From Salvator merianae (taxonomy: Eukaryota; Chordata; Lepidosauria; Squamata; Teiidae): a stretch of 64,000 nt of DNA. The position numbers were made by a program, and so were the translations under genes. The stretch spans positions 26,270,901 to 26,334,900 of the forward strand of contig QVOM02000101.1 in assembly GCA_003586115.2 (NCBI GenBank), in the 5' to 3' direction. The notes below the pieces were generated by a model. That model was given only the letters and a program-made list of their open reading frames with translations, ran no database searches and had not been told where the DNA came from. Shown here one piece after another: positions 23,037 to 33,268 of the stretch (the first letter of the stretch is position 1; each line of letters begins with the position of its first letter).

Positions 23037-24790
23037 CGCCTCTGGGCTCGAATATGTGGATCTGTCACAGACAAGATGTGAAAACTCTCCTATTGTGCAT
23101 TGCAATGGGTGAAGTCAAGGGAATTGTGTAGCAAACATTACCCAGAATCCTGATGTCCTACAGTGCTGTGCCACCAAAATGAAGGGCTTTGCCAAGGTAC
23201 AGTCACCTCTGGACCACAGACCTGGACATTGTCATCCTAAACACAATTGGCACATAGGTTGAAAGTACAGAGAATTGGACCAAGAAGCCTGGATCTCTGT
23301 ACTGGACCAGGATTCATATTTGACCACCAGTGTCCATTTTGGAAACAGACAGGCCTGATTTTTAAAAGCAACGAGGAAAAAGATTGCAAAATATTCTGTC
23401 TCTGCCTAAAGCAAAACATAGACATCTGCTTAAATATAGGCTGAATCAGAGAGGAAGCCCAACCTTAGGAGGTAATCCACTCAGATAGATTTATGGCAGC
23501 TGATATGTTCTTGGGTAGAGTCTTAAAGATATCACTAAAGCTATTTGGCATCCCAGTCCAACCTATTGTTAGGATAAACATCTTAGAAGAATGCAAGAAC
23601 ATCTTGCATTCTTATTAAGAATGCAAGGCAGCAGCATTGAAATCTGGTTGGAAACTGATTCCAACCAGTAATTGGCTTTGTTTAAGGTAAAAGTCACCCA
23701 TTTGAACTCATCAACACTCACCAGAGGTGTATTCCTCCAGCTGGACATGTTAATCTGACAGAAGGAAAGACCATATATGGTCAATAGTGAAATAAGCACT
23801 ACATCACTTGCCCTCTCCCCCTCACATTTTTCCCATCAGAGCTTACTCATTAATTAACTCATTAACTTATATTATCACATATGTCAGCCCCTCCCCAGGC
23901 AGAAGTTGGAGTTAGGGATGGTGCCCCAGGGTCCAGATGTGCATAAAAAGGCACACCAGGAACAGCCCAGTATGGTCCATAATCACCTACTACCTCCAAG
24001 ATCCATTGCTGTCATTTTGGAAACTGCTGCTGTGCCGCTGCTAGATGCTCTGCTCCTCTTCACTCTGCTCCTCTTGCCACTAACCCGCCATCTTGCCACT
24101 TCAGGCCAAAACAGTTTCACTTGTGTGATTTTGATTTGTGTCTTGGCTAGTGCACAGAGCCAAATAACTGCTCCTTGACTACTCTTTGATACAGAGTTGT
24201 ACCATTCTGAAGCTTGGCAACTCTGCTTGGGAACTCTACCAGACTATGAAGTTTCCTCATTGGCAGCATACCCACAGTCTTAAACCCACTTTACATCTGA
24301 AGGTGAGAACTGGCTGCTTCTGCTAGGCTAGCATCTCCTTTTGCTAATTTAGGGTGGATTTAGGGCAGTTTTCCCCTTCTTTCCCCTTCTATCCACTTCT
24401 TTTATCCATGATCTGTCAAAATTTACCTTATTTGACCATTTCAATCATAAAAAGTTGCTGCTATAGAGATTCTACACCTTATTTGACCCTTGTGCATGCA
24501 CAGTGCACTCCAAGGAGCACTGTGCCAATTTCTTATTTTTGAAGTCTTAGCATAAAGGTCCTGTTTTTGAGAGCTAGTTGCATTGGTGAATTATATTCTC
24601 CACTAAAACCAGTAGTCCCACTGCACTGCTCATAACAATTATAATTTGATGTGAAGATTGTTGAAATGGCTATATCACGTAACGAAAAGCGAGTTGCCCC
24701 AACTCGCTAAATCATTGATCAATTTATTTTAATTGCTAATCTTTATGTTTACACTTGTCTTTGAAACAATTCTATGTTCATATGGCATCT
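23037..24790. other. Unidentified sequence
   Basis: No gene is recognised. It contains a perfect 9-bp-arm inverted repeat at 24688-24708 (AGCGAGTTG, 3-base spacer) with two CpGs in otherwise CpG-poor surroundings. Confidence 0.5.
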
Positions 24791-24794
24791 GTCA

Positions 24795-24868
24795 TCTTCC
24801 TTCCTTCCTTCCTTCCTTCCTTCCTTCCTTCCTTCCTTCCTTCCTTCCTTCCTTCCTTCCTCTCTCTC
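24795..24868. repeat. (TTCC)n microsatellite
   Basis: A long clean TTCC array grading into TCTCTC, seen directly. The minus-strand GRKE-repeat frame is an artefact. Confidence 0.95.
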
Positions 24869-25479
24869 AGTGATTCTCCTAAAACAGTTGAACATACAGA
24901 ACAATTTTATTAACTTCCTAGAAAGACTTCCCTTCTTTAAGCATGACATTCTTTCAGTAAAAATCTGTTTCTGAAGTTGGAGAGTGGGAACATAAAGAAT
25001 CAAAAAGAACAAAAGGGAAAAGACGTTTTTGCTCATATATCCAATCTTTCTATGCCTCTGGGCATAATCTCCTTTGTTCACCATTAGAAAATGGGCTCTT
25101 AGTAAATTCATTCCCCAGCAGGGAGAAAAGGAATACAAATAATTAAGTCACAGTGTACTTATATTTTCCCACACTTTTCTGAACAACTTATATCTATGGC
25201 TATAATCAGCTTTTCTGAGATTTTGTGATATTATAACATATTGATCCTTGACTGCAGCAAATGGTAATTGGTATGATGGATGGGTTGGCCTTGCTAACTC
25301 TAATTAAATCATTTTCCAAGTTTGTTGAAGTGTTGTATCTTTAAAGGCTGGTAGCAGTCTGTGGAAATATGATAGTCACAAAATGTAATAAATATGACAT
25401 TGTAGCCAAAGCCCGAACTGTTGCACTGCTGAAATGTGTTCCCCAGAGCTCCATAGGCCAGTAACATTCATTCCAAAGG

Positions 25480-26140
25480 CTGTTGGAGCCTTCAGAGTCA
25501 ATGGTAAAGCTGTCATGAGCTTTGGAATAAAAAATGTTGGTAGAAATACTAACATTCTAAGATATGCAGATGAATCTTCATGGCAGCAGAAAATGAAGAG
25601 GAAATAAACCAGCTTATTCTGAAAGTCAACATAGAAAGTAGAGTAGTCAGAGTAGAATTAAATATCAAGAAAACTAGAATTATAATATCTGGGATTTGTG
25701 ACTTCTAAATAAAAATCAATAGCAAATAAATTGAATCAGTGTGGGACTTCCTTTTCCTCAGTCCTAAAATTAATTGAAAAGGAAACTGGATCTGAAATGA
25801 AACAAAGAATATGACTTACAGAATAGTACAGGCTGCAATGTCTAGTATGGAGAAAGTTCAGGTGTGTGTGAAAAGGACAAAAAAAAAAAGAACCAAAGTT
25901 TGAATAGTCAATGACATCATTTTTCCTATAACTTTTTACAGTTGATAGCTGGACAATAAAGAAAGATGACAGGAGAAAACCTGATGCTTTTGAGTTATGG
26001 GTATAGAGATGGCTGCTTTGCATTTCATGGACCACAAAAGTTATAGATAGAGAAATACTGTCTTGTATTAAACCATCACTGAAAACAAAGCTCACCAAAC
26101 TAGGATTGATGTACTTGATAATGTTATCTAGTAAAACACA
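25480..26140 (+). pseudogene. RTE-BovB LINE fragment (late RT and C-terminal region)
   Basis: Across frameshifts and stops the plus strand encodes the BovB RT signature GRNTNILRYADES at about 25540-25577 (family core GRN.N.LRYADDT), then ENEEEINQLILKV and LNIKKTRI. Further on come FLFLSPKI and, at 25947-25964, SWTIKK followed by PDAFELW and a decayed MDHKS-type block. Order and spacing are those of BovB, a LINE clade abundant in squamates and ruminants and known for horizontal transfer. The catalytic YADD is mutated to YADE, and an A-run and several stops confirm it is dead. It ends where a family B MITE begins. Confidence 0.8.
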
Positions 26141-26546
26141 CTAGGAAAAAAAATGGTGTTCACCAGCAAACATTCCACAGTGGAATAGATCTCACAGTGT
26201 AAAGACCATCTGCACTGTGAGATCCTGGAACAAAACACCAGTAGGATATTGGTGTCCTGCTGCTGTTCTGCACCATGACAGCAGCTGGGAAGCTTCCAGC
26301 CACTGCTATGGTGACCAGCAACATTGTGCAAATGTGCAGGTATACCACACCATGCAGCTGTGTGTTTGCAACTGGAAGTGGGTGTGAACACACTGTACTA
26401 GAAGCAGTCCAGCTGCTCCTGGTACAGCTGTGGAGCCTGATTTAGTGCTCGAACAGCTAGTAGTGATTGGGAGCAGCTGGATTCTGCAGATGCATTTGAC
26501 TAGTGAGCATTTCTGATGCTCACTAGCTTCAAGTGTGAACAGGCCC
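26131..26546 (-). mobile_element. Family B MITE abutting the BovB relic
   Basis: The right terminus reads GGGCCTGTTCACACTT on the minus strand and is followed by AAA. Inside it are the GCATTTCTGATGCTCACTAG hairpin region, the CAGCTGCTCC block and GTGAGATCCTGGAACA shared with 41541-41947 and 43201-43699. The left terminus is degraded (TGGTGTTCACCAGCAAACATTCC), so the start is approximate. Confidence 0.75.
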
Positions 26547-26864
26547 AAAGTCTCTGAAAATCAAAATGACTAACCTGATTGGGAGACAGATCACTTAGTA
26601 TTGAACAAAACACAAATAAATCTATCTTAAACTTTATTCTAGACATTTTTTAGAAAGAGTAAAACGTATTACTCTTCCCCGAGGTGCTCAGTGTCAGCAA
26701 GCGCTTTAATGGATGTTTAAGATTCTCTCTTTTTTAATTAATTGTTTGTTTGTTTTTTGTTTGTTTTTTAATGATGGATGGCTGGGATGGGTGGGATGGC
26801 ATGTATGGAATGAATGAATGGGGTGAATGGGACAGTATATATGAGGTAAATGGGATTGGTATGA
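26547..26864. other. Spacer with TTTG/TGGGA-rich tracts
   Basis: An imperfect TTTG tract (about 26743-26768) and an irregular GGGATGG-rich stretch precede the LINE. Part may be LINE 5' UTR. No start of the element could be defined. Confidence 0.45.
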
Positions 26865-27665
26865 GTGATAAAGTTAGCCCACCTGGTGACGGAGAGGCAG
26901 GATGGATGGGGGGGGCCTATCCCTGGGTTGGTAGAGGGCCAGAATATTCCAGTCGTGCTGGGAAGAGGCAGATATGGTGGGAGCCATGGGGCAAGCCATT
27001 CCAGGAGAAGAAGGGATTGCTGCTTGAAAGCGATCTCTTGTTCCGGCCCCATGAGCTCTACCCGGGGTACTGGTGACAAGTGTAATCTGGGCCCTGGGCT
27101 CAAGCTGCTGCTATTCAATGCAAGGTCGGTGATAAGTAAAGCTCTTCTCATCCGGGATTTGATCCTGGATGAGGAGGCCGACCTGGCTTGTGTGACTGAA
27201 ACCTGGCTGGGCCCAGAGGGAGGAGTTCCTCTCTCGGAAATCTGCCCAGCCGGGTTCCAGGTATGGCATCAGCCTCGACCCCAGGGAAGGGGGGGAGGAG
27301 TGGCTATTATAGCCAGAGAGTCACTTTGCCTACGCAGACTCGCTGCTCCTGAGATTGCGGGTTGTGAGTCCCTCCTGGTGAAGATGGACTTAGGGGTTCA
27401 AGTGGGCCTGTTACTCACATACCTGCCTCCCAGCTGCGTGTCAACAGCCCTGCCTGTGCTGCTCAAGGAGGTAGCTGGGTTGGCGGTGGAGCTCCCTGGG
27501 CTTATTGTCCTGGGAGACTTCAACCTGCCGTCACTCGGCGGATCCTCTGGGTTAGCACAGGAGTTCATGGCCACCATGACAGCCATGGACCTGACTCAAG
27601 TAATTCAGGGTCCAACTCATGAGGGGGGCACACACCCGACACAATATTTCTCTCGGAGCAACTGA
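26865..27665 (+). pseudogene. LINE ORF2, apurinic-type endonuclease domain
   Basis: The 266-codon frame holds the APE endonuclease fold motifs in order: LLLFNARS (residues 83-88 area, Mg-binding Asn), CVTETWL (about 109-115, catalytic Glu112), GRGGGVAII (about 142-150), LLTYLPPS (about 182-189), LVLGDFN-type IVLGDFN (214-220, Asp218 and Asn220) and GPTHEGG (249-255). This enzyme nicks target DNA to prime reverse transcription. The likely native start is Met63 at 27051 (MSSTRGTG) rather than the first Met. The frame is lost just after GPTHEGG because the G run at 27623-27628 appears one base short. The last expected motif (SDH) is found in the next frame as WSDHFLLW, before the stop at 27773. 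Confidence 0.85.
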
Positions 27666-28255
27666 GCAATGGTCTGAGACTAAGGGGCTTAGATGCTTTG
27701 CCTTTGTCATGGTCAGACCATTTTCTGCTATGGCTCGACTTTATGGCTCCAATCCTTCCCCGCAGGGAGGCGTAACCGATTAGGTGGTTCCGCCCCAGAT
27801 GCCTGATGGACCCAGAAGGCTTTCAGAGGGCGCTTGGGGTTCTACCAGACTCACTCATCCACAGCTCGACAGAGTCTCTTGCCGTGGCCTGGAATAAGGC
27901 TGCGACTGAGGCTCTTGACCGGATTGCGCCGTTGCGACCTCTCTGTGGCACTAGGCCCCGGAGAGCTCCTTGGTTCACCGAGGAACTCCGGGAGTTGAAA
28001 CGCCAGAAGAGACGTCTAGAGAAGCGGTGGAGGAAAAGTAAGTCTGAGTCCGATCGATCACTTGTAAGAACTTATATTAAGACTTACAAAGTGGCGCTCA
28101 AGGCGGCAAGATGCGCGTATCATGCCGCCTTGATTGCATCAGCGGAATCTCGCCCGGCCGCCCTGTTTAGGGTGACCCACTCCCTTCTTAATCAGGGGGG
28201 AGCTGGGGAGCCCTTGCAGAGTAGTGCCGAGGATTTTAACACATTTTTTTGCTGA
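27629..28255 (+). pseudogene. LINE ORF2, end of endonuclease and EN-RT linker
   Basis: In the frame shifted from the endonuclease, IFLSEQL and LSWSDHFLLWLDF complete the APE domain. A TAA at 27773-27775 then interrupts, and PIRWFRP...MDPEGFQRAL resumes from 27776. The linker shows the family's RRAPWFTEELRELKRQKRRL basic block (28011-28070 area), followed by AYHAALIAS and LFRVTHSLL. This segment connects nuclease and polymerase and is rich in Lys/Arg. The frame ends at 28255 because the T run 28244-28250 is one base long for the reading frame. Confidence 0.8.
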
Positions 28256-29942
28256 TAAAATCGCTCGGATCCGGATGGACCTTGACTCCGATTGGATAGC
28301 AGAGTTGGCTGACAACGAATCAGTCGAGGTGACTGGGGCTCGTCTTTGTCCACCTGTCTGGGGAAAGTTTGACTTGGTGACACCTGATGAAGTGGACAAG
28401 GCCATTGGAGCTGTGAGTTCCGCCACCTGTTTACTGGATCCGTGTCCCTCTTGGCTGGTTTCGGCCAGCAGAGAGGTGACACGGAGCTGGGTCCAGGAGA
28501 TTGTCAACGCTTCTTTGGGGAGGGGGTCCTTCCCAGCTCCCTACAAGGAGGCACTTGTGCGCCCCCTCCTCAAGAAGCCTTCCCTGGACCCAGCCATACT
28601 TAATAACTATTGTCCAGTCTCCAACCTTCCCTTCATGGGGAAGGTTGTTGAGAAAGTGGTGGTGCTCCAGCTCCAGCGGTCCTTGGAAGAAGCCGATTAT
28701 CTAGGCCCTCAACAGTCAGGATTCAGGCCCGGCTACAGCACGGAAACTGCTTTGGTCGCGCTGATGGATGATTTCTGGCGGGCCCGGGACAGGGGCTTGT
28801 GCTCTGTCCTGGTATTTCTTGACCTCTCAGAGGCTTTCGATACCATCGACCATGGTATCCTTCTGCGCCGGCTGGAGGGGTTGGGAGTGGGAGGCACTGT
28901 TCTGCAGTGGTTCTCCTCCTACCTCTCCGGTCGGTCGCAGTCGGTGTTAGCGAGGGGTCAGAGGTCGACCTCTAGGTTTCTCCCTTGTGGGGTGCCTCAG
29001 GGGTTGGTCCTCTCCCCTCTGCTGTTTAATATCTACATGAAACCGCTGGGTGAGATCATCCAAGGACATGGGGTGAAGTACCATCAGTACGCTGATGATA
29101 CCCAGTTGTTCATCTCCACCCCATGTCCAGTCGGTGAAGCAGTGGAAGTGATGTGCCGGTGCCTGGAGGATGTTAGGGTCTGGATGGGTGTCAACAAGCT
29201 CAGGCTCAACCCTGACAAGACGGAGTGGCTGTGGGTTTTGCCTCCCAAGGACAATTCCATATGTCCATCCATTACCCTGGGGGGGGGGGAATTATTGACC
29301 CCCTCGGAGAGGGTCCGCAACTTGGGTGTCCTCCTCGATCCACAGCTAACATTAGAGAACCATCTTTCAGCTGTGGCGAGGAGGGCGTTTGCCCAGGTCC
29401 GCCTGGTGCACCAGTTGCGGCCCTATTTGGACCGGGAGTCACTCATCACAGTCACTCATGCCCTCATCACCTCGAGGTTCGACTACTGCAATGCTCTCTA
29501 CATGGGGCTACCTTTGAAGAATGTTCAGAAACTTCAGATCGTGCAGAATGCAGCCGCGAGAGCTATCGTAGGGCTACTGAGATTTGCCCACGTTTCTCCA
29601 ACACTCCACGGCCTGCATTGGCTGCTGATCAGTTTCCAATCACAATTCAAAGTGTTGGTAATGACCTATAGAGCCCTACATGGCATCGGACCAGAATACC
29701 TCCGGAACCGTCTTCTGCCGCACGAATCCCAGCGACCAGTTAGGTCCCACAGAGTTGGCCTTCTCCGGGTCCCGTCGACTAAACAATGTCGGTTGGCGGG
29801 CCCCAGGGGGAGAGCCTTCTCTGTGGCGGCCCCGGCCCTTTGGAATAAAGTCCCCCCCCCCGAGATTAGAACAGCTCCCACCCTCCGTGCCTTTCGTAAA
29901 TTGTTAAAGACTCATCTATGTCACCAGGCATGGGGGAACTAG
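28224..29942 (+). CDS. LINE reverse transcriptase domain (CR1/L2 group)
   Basis: An uninterrupted 572-codon frame encodes the complete RT and C-terminal domain. Motifs in order: FFADKI (8-13), the NNYxPVSNLPF block (127-137, with Cys where Arg is usual, explained by a CpG C-to-T change), QSGFRPGYSTETAL (about 164-177), FLDLSEAFDTIDH (198-210, catalytic Asp200), CGVPQG..LSPLLF (255-268), QYADDTQLF (288-296, catalytic Asp291 and Asp292), LRLNPDKTE (326-334) and LGVLLD (367-372). The C-terminal part has HALITSRFDYCNALY (412-426), LQIVQNAAARA and LHWLLI, typical of L2/CR1. The enzyme copies LINE RNA at nicked chromosomal DNA. The first Met is not a native start: the domain is fused upstream to the linker and separated only by the T-run frameshift. 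Catalytic residues are intact. Confidence 0.92.
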   Translation: MPRILTHFFADKIARIRMDLDSDWIAELADNESVEVTGARLCPPVWGKFDLVTPDEVDKAIGAVSSATCLLDPCPSWLVSASREVTRSWVQEIVNASLGRGSFPAPYKEALVRPLLKKPSLDPAILNNYCPVSNLPFMGKVVEKVVVLQLQRSLEEADYLGPQQSGFRPGYSTETALVALMDDFWRARDRGLCSVLVFLDLSEAFDTIDHGILLRRLEGLGVGGTVLQWFSSYLSGRSQSVLARGQRSTSRFLPCGVPQGLVLSPLLFNIYMKPLGEIIQGHGVKYHQYADDTQLFISTPCPVGEAVEVMCRCLEDVRVWMGVNKLRLNPDKTEWLWVLPPKDNSICPSITLGGGELLTPSERVRNLGVLLDPQLTLENHLSAVARRAFAQVRLVHQLRPYLDRESLITVTHALITSRFDYCNALYMGLPLKNVQKLQIVQNAAARAIVGLLRFAHVSPTLHGLHWLLISFQSQFKVLVMTYRALHGIGPEYLRNRLLPHESQRPVRSHRVGLLRVPSTKQCRLAGPRGRAFSVAAPALWNKVPPPEIRTAPTLRAFRKLLKTHLCHQAWGN

Positions 29943-30139
29943 ATACCCCCGGGCATATATAGTTTATGCATGGAATGCCTGTGTTGCATGGTTTTAATGT
30001 TGGGTTTTTAATTGTTTTTTAATATTAGATTGTATTATTAAAATTATATTATATTGTATTATTTTGCTGTGAGCCACTCCGAGTCCACGGAGAGGGGCGG
30101 CATACAAATCTAATAAATTAAATTAAATTAAATTAAATT
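29943..30139 (+). repeat. LINE 3' UTR and (AAATT)n tail
   Basis: The UTR ends with GTGAGCCACTCCGAGTCC, AGGGGCGGCATACAAATCTA and then about five AAATT pentamers. This CCGAG...GGGGCGG inverted-pairing block plus short-repeat tail is the hallmark 3' end of squamate CR1/L2 elements, recognised by the RT at priming. Confidence 0.85.
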
Positions 30140-30281
30140 TGAAATTTATTCTGCCAACTGTAATAACATTCCATTTACAATGAGACAAATTAGGATTATA
30201 ATCCCATACATTTATTTTTCTAAAGCCAATGTTTAAAAAGATGCTGAAAATTGTGGTGATCTTAGTGGTCTAAAACACTAT

Positions 30282-30840
30282 GGGCCTGTTCACACTGAGC
30301 TCCGTAGACCGTTCCCAGTACTTGGCTTCGGACCGGAGAGGTTGGAGAACGCTGGCTGCCATTTGCACTCCCAGCCAGAGGAACAGATCCGAAGCCGACC
30401 AGCAGAGGGAACAGTGCGGATGGCATCCGCTAGTTCGGTACTGCACTCCATACCATCGAGCTCCGCTTCGTAACCAGAGGGCTCCTTACGGAGCCGGCTT
30501 CCTAATGGCAGCTAGGCTGCCATGCCCAAAGGGCTATCCCAGGCACGAAGCATTGGACCGGGGTGCGAAGCATCATACCGGGTTGTGAAGCTTCGGCCCA
30601 TGCATGCGCAGCCGCGCCAGCCACGCCCGGCCGCCATTTCAAATGCAGACGGGAGTGCGAAAGCACCGTGCCCGATCTTCACTCCATCGTGCAGGTCTGA
30701 ATGAAGACAAGCTTTTACTTGTCTAGCCTTACCCAGGATCGGGTACGAATCGGGTACGATGTGGTTCGGATCAGGTGAGGCGCGCACCCACGGCAGTGCG
30801 AACAGACAAGAACGTTCCACCGCTGTAGTGTGAACAGCCC
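30282..30840 (+). mobile_element. Long family B subtype MITE, CpG-rich copy 1
   Basis: Left end GGGCCTGTTCACACTGAGC; right end GGGCTGTTCACAC on the minus strand, running into a C tract and a TCTA microsatellite. It matches the reversed copy at 49126-49703 over its whole length (GAGCTCCGTAG, GGAGCCGGCTTC, GCCCAAAGGGCTATCCC, ACAAGAACGTTCCAC). It retains many CpGs, so it is young. It has no transposase. The left flank is TAT; the right flank is obscured. Confidence 0.75.
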
Positions 30841-30843
30841 CCC

Positions 30844-30882
30844 CCCTCTCTCATCTATCTCTCTCATCTATCTATCTATATG
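30844..30882. repeat. (TCTA)n/(CT)n microsatellite
   Basis: Short CTCTC and ATCTATCT units directly after the MITE end; seen directly. Confidence 0.8.
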
Positions 30883-31129
30883 TAAATTCTTCATTACAGG
30901 GCTTCATACCAATGTTCTTCTTGTTGTACATGGATAAGTACCTGATACCTAGTGTTATTGCAGACATCTGGGTGGGTGAACTGGGAGATTCTGTGTTCAC
31001 TCAGATTTGCTCCCCAGGATATTTGGTACAACATCAACCCAGACTTATAGGATAGGGTGTGGGAATTGCCATTGTTCATAAAGAATCCATCTCTTTCACC
31101 AGATGTCATTTTTGTCCTGTGACTGGGGC

Positions 31130-31880
31130 TAAGTGATTGTTCCTGGTGTTGGTCCAGAGAGACAGAATGGGGTTGCTGTTGTGTATCTTTCACCCCACTG
31201 CCCAATGGCTTCCCTGTCTGAGCTGGTGGAGGCTGTCTCAGATGTGGTGTTGGAGGCCCCCTGTAACTCCACATTGAGGATGCCTCTTGTAGACCAACTC
31301 AAGACTTTATGGCCTCCATGACAATCATGGGACTGCCTCAGCATGTTATGGGGCCAGAACATGTTGCAGAACATACTGTTGTCTTGGACTTTGCTACAGA
31401 GCATAAAGGTAAGTGTCCACTGGTAGGTAGACTTGCAATAAATCCATTGCCATGGACACATCATTTTCTGGTAAAGTTTGAGTTAATGATGTCTGTCCCT
31501 TACTGCTGGGGTGAAGGGCCATTGAAATGTCCCACTTCCAGAGACTTGTAGAATCCAATGGATTCTTGATGGCTCTGGGGGATTTCCGGTTGACATGACT
31601 GATGCTTCTTTAGAGAATCTGGTCTCATGAAGTGACAAGAGCTATTGACACAATCACTCCCAAGTACCCTTAGCAATCATGCAGCAAGCCTGGTATAGTG
31701 GGTACCTGCATGTGATGAAGTGGGAGTGTCGATAGCTAGAGCACAAGTCACAAAAATTCCAGTGTAGATCCAGTGAAACACTGGCAAGGACACTTTTTCA
31801 TGTGGCAGTGGTGGCAGTGGAGACGGCTTACATCTCTGCCTTCATTGCATCCTCAAGTGACTATCCAACAGACCTGCTCC
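31130..31880 (+). pseudogene. Decayed CR1/L2-type LINE: endonuclease end and linker
   Basis: Broken frames give SLSELVEAVSDVVLEAP, then MASMTIMGLPQHVMG followed by GPEHVAEHTVVLDFAT (31351-31398) and INPLPWTHHFLVKFE (about 31441-31485). These parallel GPTHEGG...DTIF and LSWSDHF in the intact LINE at 26865. Linker-like AYISAFIASSSDYP-type residues follow at about 31820-31870. Stops and shifts are frequent, so it is much older than the 26865 element. Confidence 0.7.
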
Positions 31881-32319
31881 AAGTAACAATATGAAGAAAC
31901 AAACAAAAAAAATCATAAGTTCAATTTGCCGTTGAACTAAACACCTCCTTGTTTGGTTCGATGGCAAAGCATTTAATTGAAGAAATGGTTGTTCAAATTT
32001 AATCACAAACTTCTTCAAAAGCAGAAAAAGAATTACTGTTTGTCTATAGAAAATATACTTTTGCAAGAACAAAAACACAGCAAACATGAACTATGAATGA
32101 ATTGTTTGAGTTCACAAGCAAGAGGGTGGTTTGTTTTGACTGAATTTCTAGATATTAAATCACTGCATGTTCAGGTCATCTCTAGTTCTGAATGGTTAAA
32201 GGGCTATTATCATCTATAATGAAATGTGAATGCTACCTTTGAAAGTTTGCTGTGACAAATTTGCAAGACACTTTCAGTACAAAGTTGTTCACATAGGTGT
32301 GGAATTGGACTTTATAGTT
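31881..32319. other. Unidentified AT-rich sequence within LINE relic
   Basis: Takes the place of the RT core between the two recognisable LINE pieces. No RT motif is visible; it may be an insertion accompanied by deletion. Confidence 0.4.
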
Positions 32320-32614
32320 GGAAGTGTTTTGGTGGAGGTATCTCTAGCTTTGGCCTTTCCTGGATAGGGATAACTTGGCCACAGTAATACATGCTCTAGT
32401 AATTTCCAGATCACATTCTTGTCACATATTCTACATGGGGCTGCTACCCTTGAAAATGCTCTAAAAGCTGGAACTATTGCAGAATGTAGCAGGTCGACTG
32501 CTGATGGGAGTTTCTGACTGGATGCACATCTCACCGGTCCTGAAAGATCTGTACCTGATTATCTATTTACTACTGAGTCAAATTCAAGGTGGTGGTGTTT
32601 AACATATAATACCC
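32320..32614 (+). pseudogene. Decayed CR1/L2-type LINE: RT C-terminal block
   Basis: Plus-strand phrases DLATVIHALVISR, FYMGLLPLK, KLELLQNVAGRLLMG and ISPVLKDLY match HALITSRF, LYMGLPLK, LQIVQNAAARAIVG and VSPTLHGLH of the intact LINE. The piece stops exactly where family A copy A4 begins (TAA then GGCCGC), so A4 inserted into this relic. Confidence 0.75.
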
Positions 32615-32617
32615 TAA

Positions 32618-33268
32618 GGCCGCAGTCGGACATCATCAATGTAATCTGTATAGAAGAGTACACGTAGTGAATTCGTCTTCTGGTCGTTCCCACAGTTACA
32701 ATTTAACACGGAGTCAATTCGTACTTGCTCGTTCCCACACTGATATTTCCCATGCTTGGCAGTACCCTTTCTGCCTCCACCCCTCATCAAATTCTCCTCC
32801 CTATGCAGTCAGCGATTGGCTGCAGTCCCAACGTTCAAACCTTGACATCACAGGGGCGGGAAAGTCAAGCTCCGTTCTCCTATGTCCCCGCTGCTACTTC
32901 ATAACATGGATTCACTTGGCAGCGTTACTAGGCATTCGCCATTTGCTCCTCCCTGCAGCCTCTGTCTGCCGAAGCAGAACTTAAAAACTACGTTCACTTT
33001 AAAACTATGAACTTTAAAAAACTAAGCTTTTGAAATGCGGAGTTCTGCTATCCTGCTGGTTCACTTTAACTAAGCTTTTGAAATGTGGAGTTCTGCTATC
33101 CTGCTGATTCACTTTAGTGCAACTGCGCTTTTTAAAAGTAGCGTAAAAGCAGGGGAGGTGCATAACAAAGGGAAGAAGTGGGGAGGGGAATTGGGGGGGG
33201 GGCTCTACTCTTTTGATAATCAAGTGCTTCTGCATTTTGCAGAGATCCTAGCAATCGGGAGCAGTTTT
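32618..33268 (-). mobile_element. Family A MITE, copy A4 (truncated)
   Basis: Starts with GGCCGCAGTCGGACA after TAA and follows the right arm of A1 in reverse, with both subterminal repeats, inverted CCAAT, CRE variant TGACATCA (32843-32850) and GC box. It ends near GAGCAGTTTTTTTCC, without the family's left arm. A 48-bp stretch is tandemly duplicated at about 33022-33118 (TAAGCTTTTGAAATGCGGAG and its TGTGGAG variant). The truncation point has no repeat signature. Confidence 0.8.

Larger units (their letters stand above)
26865..30139 (+). mobile_element. Nearly intact CR1/L2-type LINE with (AAATT)n tail
   Basis: An APE-type endonuclease, a linker and a full reverse transcriptase follow each other over 3.2 kb, then a 197-bp 3' UTR. 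The UTR contains GAGCCACTCCGAG, an AGGGGCGGCATACAAATCTAAT stem-like end and an AAATT pentamer tail to about 30139. No ORF1 is recognised, so it is probably 5'-truncated. GC content and CpG density are far above the surroundings, indicating a young insertion. Only three visible lesions break the coding region: a G-run shift near 27623-27628, a TAA at 27773-27775 and a T-run shift at 28244-28250. No target duplication is evident, as is common for CR1/L2, which extend a short 3' microsatellite instead. In squamates this group is often labelled CR1-L3 or L2; which name fits needs a library comparison. Confidence 0.88.
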
